Shown: positions 57,970 to 64,000 of the stretch, piece after piece
Position numbering within the stretch: the first letter of the stretch is position 1
How the letters are laid out: the number at the start of each line of letters is the position of its first letter
Assembly (NCBI GenBank): GCA_964017195.1
Contig: OZ024894.1
Location: forward strand, 30,795,120 to 30,859,119
Length of the DNA: 64,000 nt
From: Siderastrea radians
Lineage: Eukaryota > Cnidaria > Anthozoa > Scleractinia > Rhizangiidae
Direction: 5' to 3'
The notes under the pieces: model-generated
What the model was told of the DNA's origin: nothing
Seen by the model: only the letters and a program-made list of their open reading frames with translations
The model's database searches: none
Program-made: the position numbers and the translations under genes

Positions 57970-58650
57970 CAGTAACTACCTGTAAAATATGTTTTCCGCA
58001 ATTATAATTGTTTGGAACAAGAACGTTCACCCACAAAAAAGCTATACTGTTTCAATGCGAGTTTTGTGATAAATCATGCTTTAAACAGCCTGATAACAAA
58101 CCTGACTGCACTGATTGTAAATAAAATGGTTTCAACCCACAAGTTATATCATGCAGTGTAAGAGGGTAAAGGACTGTTGTTTGTGATCTTTGACTGTCCT
58201 TTTGATAACCTGAGTAGAAGTCACTATCAGAGTCTATCTTTAAACTGTAACAAGTTGGTGAAGTATGATCGTCTGGGTGAGTGTAGTCCTGAGGAAGACT
58301 GTTTGTGGTGACACTGACTGATTTTCGAGAACCTGAGAGGAAGTTATGCTACTCACTGAGAATGCAAAAATTCTTGTCTTGGCCACCAAAGAAATCATTA
58401 AGGATGCAAAACTGATGTGTGGAGTTACACAACTTGACTATCCTAGTAACCGGAGTGTGAGGGATCATGGGTTCCATACTTGTCAGAGTCTATAGGCCAA
58501 AACAAAACCGAAAAGAAAATTAAAATGTGTATAATGGTGTCCTACCCTCTAGCATGGAGTCCTAGCAAAAGAGAAAGAAACCCTCTCTGTGTAGGCTCTT
58601 GGACTCTCCTGTAGGACCCCGTTTGCATCATAAATGAATTTCTTTGGAGA
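57970..58650. other. Convergent 3' region between the two nested genes
   Basis: It holds the 3' end of the 8-exon gene and probably the 3' end of the minus-strand chromodomain gene. No coding frame is supported. The genes converge with 681 bases between stops. Confidence 0.5.
58120..58125 (+). promoter_or_regulatory. Poly(A) signal of the 8-exon gene
   Basis: AATAAA 150 bases after the stop, followed by a GT-rich stretch (GACTGTTGTTTGTGATC). Confidence 0.6.
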
Positions 58651-59647
58651 CTAAGACAAGAAATGTCGCATTCTCAGTGGGTAGCATATTTTATGTCCTT
58701 CTCCAAAATGGTCAAGATATCTGTCCCAATCCTTTGGAAAATGCTCTTGGCGAAAATCTTCTTGGTTGAGGTAAAGCCACCCCCCATTGACCTCCCCTTT
58801 GCCCTCAAACAAGTAGCGAAATACATGAGAGGGAAAGTCAATGGTCAATGGAAGGCAGCTTTTCGACTTAAGTCTGCATTCCACTGCCTGTCTCAACTGA
58901 TCTAAAGCTTGTATAACTTCTACTCTGTCTGGTTGAGGATGTTCAAATAGTCTAAAATACAAATAAATAAAAACCCCTTTATAAATCAACAAGAGCCAAA
59001 CCTGTGGGCGAACTCTTACTTAAGATTGAGAAAAAAATGTTCTCACTGTTCATTGGCTCTGCCCACACCTAAAATGTTCAACACATGAAATTATTTTTAA
59101 TATCACTACTAAGGTGTACAGTTGTAACCTATTTAGAAATCTACCTGATCAACTGTCTAAAGCTAACTTGCTAAACATTAACTTCAACTATAAGATAGGT
59201 TACAATGTACAGAATACTGGAACATCAATGATGGCTAACTGACCGAATACACTCGGGGGAAATGTCATCAGCACTCTCCCACGTGGCTTGATATTTTGAA
59301 TAGTGCAGCCACTTCACCAAATATTCTGTACCCTGTGAAAGAACCATAACAAAGGCCCTTAGCTATTTAAGTGAATTCAGTGAGTCCAGGATATCTTACC
59401 TTAAACGGCTAAACGATCAAATATTTCCGTCCAACATCGTATTGGACAAACATGTTATAAGCTTACATGTACAAGCTTACTTTCCAAACAACAACATGGC
59501 GCTTACCTCGGCTCGATCTCGCTTGGCAATTAGACGCTCCACTTCGAAGACTCTGGATCTCCGACTTCGCTTTCTAGGGCGATAGTTTGTGTACACGTCC
59601 CTCAAAAGATCTACACTAGAAGTTAAGTGGAGTTTTCGATAATCCAT
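58651..59647 (-). CDS. Three-exon chromodomain protein, 176 aa
   Basis: Exons on the minus strand are 59507-59647, 59244-59332 and 58951 down to 58651. The splices are GT-AG (donors GTAAGC and GTCAGT; acceptors TTTCACAG and TATTTTAG) with matching phases, totalling 531 bases. A basic segment (RPRKRSRRSR) precedes a chromodomain built across exons 1-2: VFEVERLIAKRD, YLVKWLHYS, ATWESADDI. The three aromatic cage positions (F, W, W) are present, so binding of a methylated lysine is plausible. The C-terminal 100 residues (HVFRYLFEGKGEVNGGW, FPKDWDRYLDHFGEG) form a domain I do not recognise. Chromodomains occur in host regulators and in transposon proteins that steer integration. The convergent arrangement with the DDE-like gene suggests a functional pair. 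Confidence 0.78.
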
Positions 59648-60064
59648 CTTGTAACACGACACAACGACCCACAGAACACAACCTTCACGAGTTCAACTCG
59701 ATCGCCGGAGCGCGATTCACTCGCCCCAGTCCCTAGCGGTCAATGAAATGGATTTTTGGCCATGATTTTTATTTTCCACCTTTTAAAAATAATTTCTAAT
59801 TTAGTGTAAAATCCAAGATGTCAGCCATCTTGGGGTCGACATCCATCGAGACTCCACCGCCAGGTTTTGCGGCGGTCATGAATAACAAAGAAGTAGATGG
59901 CAGACAAGGGAGGATCTAATTATTAGGATTGCAGGTATTCTTTTAAACAGCATGGCTTCTTGCATAGACTGTTGCCAAAATAACTTCATCCTATTGGTTT
60001 TTCGTGGATAATTTTGCATTACCAGGTATCGTTTGGATCAAGGTATGTGTTGACGCTTTATTAC
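59648..60064. other. Right part of the nested-gene intron
   Basis: It contains the 5' flank of the chromodomain gene. I compared this region by eye with 52093-53318 in inverse orientation and found no terminal inverted repeat. Confidence 0.4.
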
Positions 60065-60103
60065 CTGGCGTTTTTTGAGATGTTGCTGGTGTTTCTGGTA
60101 GCT
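60065..60103 (-). CDS. C-type lectin gene C, short stalk exon (39 bp)
   Basis: Two bases, 12 codons and one base between an acceptor TTTACCCTTTGTAG and a GTAATA donor. It encodes LPETPATSQKTP, a Pro/Thr-rich stalk piece. The phase joins 60351-60488 before it and 51925-52092 after it. Confidence 0.6.
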
Positions 60104-60350
60104 CTACAAAGGGTAAAGAAAACAAAATCAAAGATTAGGGTTATTATTGTATTACCGCGCGGCCATCCAATTATAAAATTGACTTTTGTTAGTATTATTA
60201 ATAGATCTTTATTCAAGTGACAGGCAAATTGGCTCGTTACTCTCTTAGAAAGAATACTTTTAAGAATAAATATGATCCATTTTAGGGCCAGCTCCTAAAC
60301 ATAAGACTAGTGTACCACGAAGTAATATTGTTAATATACTGTACCTTTAC

Positions 60351-60488
60351 TAGAGTACTTTTTTGTAGATATTGTTGAATGTATTGCCTCTGGCGTTGTA
60401 ACTGGCAATGTCTGGGTTATGGCAACCTGTGTTCTTGAACGTTTGTTGTTCGCCTTTGTTGATGATGTTACAAGCACGGTTGTAGATT
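60351..60488 (-). CDS. C-type lectin gene C, Thr/Ser-rich stalk exon
   Basis: The exon has 45 codons, phase 1 on both sides, acceptor AATATTTTCAG and donor GTAAAG. The peptide is mucin-like (STTVLVTSSTKAN...TQTLPVTTPEA), likely O-glycosylated. The junction with the lectin exon rebuilds a Glu codon. It plays the role of 34174-34335 in gene B, but the sequences are not alike. Confidence 0.7.
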
Positions 60489-60899
60489 CTGAAAATATTA
60501 CATCAACTTAACTAAACATTTCAAAGACTTGCAGAACTTCGTTGCTTTGTTTACACAGGCAGAGTGCTGGCAAATTGCTCTCTTTTGTATATCGTACACT
60601 ACAGTTTTATACAGTACGGCCAACGTACATAGTTATATTGGTCAAAGAGACCAGGAAACGCAAAGCTAGCCAATTCAACGATTTATATCTACCAGACGGG
60701 AAAAGTAACTCAAATACAACTCAACAGGAGCCCCACCCATAACATTCTCAATGTAAACCAATATACTTGTGTTTTGAAAAACCTCATATCTTAGCTTTAG
60801 ATAAGAAAGAACTCTTGCCAAAGTTTTGAAGGGAATTCAAGTGATACTTAAATGAAATAAGAAGTGTTATAAAAGGAGCCCTACCTTCCCGAGCCATAC
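60489..60899. other. Intron between lectin and stalk exons of gene C
   Basis: No feature beyond short frames. Confidence 0.5.
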
Positions 60900-61042
60900 C
60901 TTTCTCATCGTTACATTCATTGGCCCTCTCACAAATACATCCGATGCCACGTGCTCTCTCGTCACAATTTATATTATCATTCCCCAAATAATAACTGTTC
61001 GTGAACATTTTAGCACAGTTTCCATTACCATTACCACATTTT
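60900..61042 (-). CDS. C-type lectin gene C, C-terminal half of lectin domain
   Basis: The segment encodes GNGNCAKMF, NDNINCDERARGIGCICER and NECNDEK, the second half of a C-type lectin-like domain, and ends in a GTATGG donor in phase 1. It is closest to gene A (8371-8790). The first half (helices, WIGL-type strand, first Cys) is absent. Upstream of 61042 the sequence is unrelated, although TTTTCGTCGCAG could serve as an acceptor in a different phase. Either the domain is split by an extra intron whose other half lies outside the window, or the exon is 5'-truncated and the gene is a pseudogene. Confidence 0.6.
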
Positions 61043-61319
61043 CTGCGACGAAAAGGAAGTCGCGATCAAGTAAACAGAATAGGAATAAGAGGAAGAAACT
61101 GAAAAAGGTAAGGCGTTTAGCTAGAATGGATGAGATTTAAGAGAGATTGCGGCAGAGCTGCCAGAAGGAAAGACGTGTACAAATGTTTTACGCCTAGAGA
61201 TTGTCATCCAACTAGGAAAGACACAAAAGAAATGGGCTGCAGTGTTGATATCTTCAGGATTCAGTCTTTTAGATGACCAAAATCCGAACTTCGGTAGGTT
61301 TTTAAGTTTTGCTGGAACT
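61043..61319. other. Stretch upstream of the gene C lectin fragment
   Basis: A basic plus-strand frame (61040-61110, KRKSRSSKQNRNKRKK) ends in a GTAAGG donor; no partner was found. Confidence 0.3.
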
Positions 61320-61485
61320 GAAAGTGGTGACGACGCAAATCATGACGATGAAAGTGATGGCGAGGCAAGTGATGCTGCTGCGGATGATGGCAATGAAAGT
61401 GACGGCGATGAAGCTGATGATGGGGCAGGTGATGGTGTTGAAAGTGATGACGACGAAGGTGATTACGATGCGGGTGTCAGTTTGC
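61320..61485. repeat. Degenerate GATGA-type repeat (Asp/Glu-coding)
   Basis: About 165 bases of imperfect GGTGATGACGATGAAAGTGA units. The plus-strand frame is an Asp/Glu/Gly/Ser string. A similar tract lies at 10039-10227. It is treated as low complexity rather than a gene. Confidence 0.6.
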
Positions 61486-64000
61486 GTTGAAAGTGATGGC
61501 CATGAAGGTCTTGGTAATGGAGTTCATGGTGTCCTAAGTGATAAACTTTCATTTATATTTTTCGTTGTTACTGTTAGTCTGTCAAATCTTGAAAGTATCT
61601 CGAAAGAAATTAGTATGTTATTTATGAGACCATGGTGGCTATTTGCTTTATTTATTACCGTAAAACATAACAAGATGCACATTTTCCAGCTTTTTACAAG
61701 CATTATATAAACAAGGAAATGGAACATCCCTCAATTTTGCTATCTGTTGTTTCATTACATTAATGACCAATCAAACCGATCTAAGTGATTCTTATTGAGT
61801 CCAAGCTTCAGCAAACTAGACGTCGACAATGGACTATTTCAGCTATATTATGAAGCATACGCACACTCCTGTGAAATGCCCACAACTGCCAGCATTTAAG
61901 GCGTGCTGAGTGCTGGTAGTGGTCGGACATTTCTTAGGCGGAGCACACTTCATAACATAGCTAGAATGGTCGGTTGAAGTTGACCTATGTTAAGAAATGT
62001 ATATATTTAAATAAAAATATATATTGTTAAAACAGGCGCCCAAACAGTTGTCACCCTCCCTTAGCGTGAGCTCAAAAATATATGACCCTCCCCAAATGGG
62101 AGCCCAAAAAACCCTGACCCTCCCCCTAAATTTACCGGCCATTCCAACCCCCAATAATTAATGACCGCTCCCTTAAAGTCTATTTAAATTCTCTTTTTAA
62201 GATTAAGTTCTCTCAAAATTTGTCAAGACTATTTATTTCTAAAGATTAAAGTCCTGGAAATCACCCATATCTAAGTATGTTAATTGCAGCTAATTTCACA
62301 CCTACATGTACAGTGTAATAATAATAAAAACCATACTTTTTCCCGAGAGGCCAAGAATTGCCAAGACATTATCTTTAATTAGAAATTGAACCAAGTAAAG
62401 GCTACATATATACAGAATCATGTAACAAACTGTTTTATTATGCAAATTGTTGCAGTCAAGCACTGAAATTTTTTCATTCAGTAAATGCATATTTACAACA
62501 TTTAACTTTTAAATTAAAAAAAAAATGCAATCAGCAATCTAGTTTGATTGAAGACTAGATCTGATCAGTATCAAGAAACCTTTCAACAGGTAAGCTCCAT
62601 GCATTGTTAATACTGCTGTATATAAAACTGCTTTTACAAAACTCAGCTGTTACTACAGAAATACATCAATTAAGCTAATAATACATAACCTTAATCTTAT
62701 AAGACTTACATTACTGAGTGGACTGGAGCAATCATTTTGTTGAGCAAAAAATTTTTTTAAAATAATTTTTCCCTTGAAATCTTTTGCTGTTAAAATTATT
62801 TAACTAAGACTGTGTCAAAAGACTTGATCATTTAAAAGTCTTAATCAGCAGTTCATGGTGTCGTGTAGTAAGCAGTCGCATGATCCAAAGAAAGAGGGCA
62901 ACGACAGAATTTAGTGCCATGTTATTAAGCAACTTAGCTGATTGAGCAACCCCTATTAGTGACTTGATATTCCTCTGGTGATGGTCCAAGTGCCGGACTC
63001 TCAACCTTGTCCCCAGGGTCTTCTCGCTTTTCAAAATGGCGGCGGCTCGGGAGAAGACCCTGGCACACAGCAGATCACGTGTCTCCAACGAGGATGGAGA
63101 TGTATTCAAAATGGCGGCTACGGCGAAAGGGGTGAGAAGAACTGGGCACGAGATGCTAAGGTGAAGAAAAAATAGGAAAAACAGACACGTCTAGCATGTA
63201 AGAGTCTTAGGAATACGGCAAAGTGTTAGAGGTCTTGTTTTTGCTGTTCATATTTTCTTTTTTGTTATTTTAAAGTTAGGAGTAATGGGTTTGAGCGTAC
63301 TCTACTGCGGAACTCCGTACCGCTAGTTTATTCACTGTTGCTCAAGTGAACATATTAAGCTTATATTTTTGTCTCACGAGGCTTTAGGCAATAAATTGTC
63401 TTATGGTTACATTGTTGCAAATCTGTCCTTCTTAAATATTGTTATAAATCCGTTCTTCTTAACATTATATGCTTCAGCTTCAGACTTTTTGAATATATCA
63501 GGCTCACATTAAGCTTGAAATATAAATATTGTGGAGTGAGCTTAGGCCTTTAATAGAAAATGACTCATTTATTTATTTATTTACTTACTTATTTATTTAA
63601 GCTTATTTACAGTGCAACCTCGATTTAACGAAGTGCAAGGGAATGGGAAAAGAGCAGTGTTGTATGGACTGGTTAATAAACTAAGGTTTGATCTGGCATA
63701 TTCCAGGTGCTGCTTTGGAGGCAGTGATAATCATTTTGGCTTTCTTGAATTTATTTGTGCCCATTCCTTGTGCTACAGTTTTGCTTGTACAGTTGCAGAT
63801 CTCCAGGCTTTGTCGCTTTCAGTATTGTTTTCTAAACTTTAGTTTCAGTAAGTCTCATTAAATACTAGAACTGAGGAGATTGTGAGACTGTGAATTATGG
63901 AGAAATAAAGCATTTTAACAGTGGATAGATAAAGTCCTCTTTGCATGTTAGACCAGTTCTAGGGATAATATTCCCATGTTTGAAAAATTTTCTGCTTAAC
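61486..64000. other. Right-end stretch, no supported gene
   Basis: It includes CCCTCCC-rich short repeats at 62048-62130, a hairpin CCAGGGTCTTCTC...GAGAAGACCCTGG at 63013-63062 with ATGGCGGC in its loop, and an (ATTT)n-like run at 63560-63600. Frames of up to 133 aa lack recognisable domains. Confidence 0.4.

Overview
The window looks like nuclear DNA of an anthozoan cnidarian, most likely a stony coral. It is AT-rich and intron-containing. It carries a C-type lectin receptor cluster, a ShKT-type cysteine exon, many short inverted-repeat transposons, an L1 remnant and two different tyrosine-recombinase (YR) retroelements. The species call is inference from gene content; no search was possible.

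Host backbone (minus strand): exons of at least three C-type lectin (CTL) receptor genes lie in tandem. Gene A has a signal-peptide exon (11769-11844) and a lectin exon (8371-8790). Gene B has a signal-peptide exon (40527-40602), a lectin exon (34568-34990) and a Ser/Thr/Pro stalk exon (34174-34335). Gene C has half a lectin domain (60900-61042), two stalk exons (60351-60488, 60065-60103), a transmembrane exon (51925-52092) and a cytoplasmic tail exon with stop and poly(A) signal (51294-51508). Nearly all junctions are phase 1, so the exons are interchangeable modules. The signal exons of A and B share length, sequence and 5' flank, so they are paralogues. An orphan ShKT exon lies at 16665-16788.

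Most notable region: the 8-kb intron of gene C (52093-60064) holds two complete convergent genes. On the plus strand, 53433-57969 is an eight-exon gene for an 803-aa protein with a coiled coil and a candidate D/D/E catalytic set. On the minus strand, 58651-59647 is a three-exon gene for a 176-aa chromodomain protein. Both assemble without any frame break. This pair could be a little-described two-gene DNA transposon or a domesticated derivative.

Mobile DNA, left to right: a decayed Ty3/gypsy element cut by the left edge (1-4372); an hAT-like element (6529-7802); TA-flanked MITEs (10644, 15683, 24187, 46630); a 252-bp element with perfect 64-bp inverted repeats (16982); a broken zinc-finger, DDE-like and protease-like gene (18457-22380); an L1 remnant (22851-23791) abutting a YR retroelement (23792-29051); a 707-bp perfect (GTAT)n array (29201-29907); a segmental duplication (about 32195-33865 and 34895-36605) whose second copy gained a 505-bp MITE; a foldback region (37500-39560); and a second YR retroelement (41924-45739) with intact RNase H and recombinase frames but a broken gag/RT.

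Stretches not listed as genes or elements hold only short open frames that I could not support. The right end (61.1-64 kb) shows no convincing gene.
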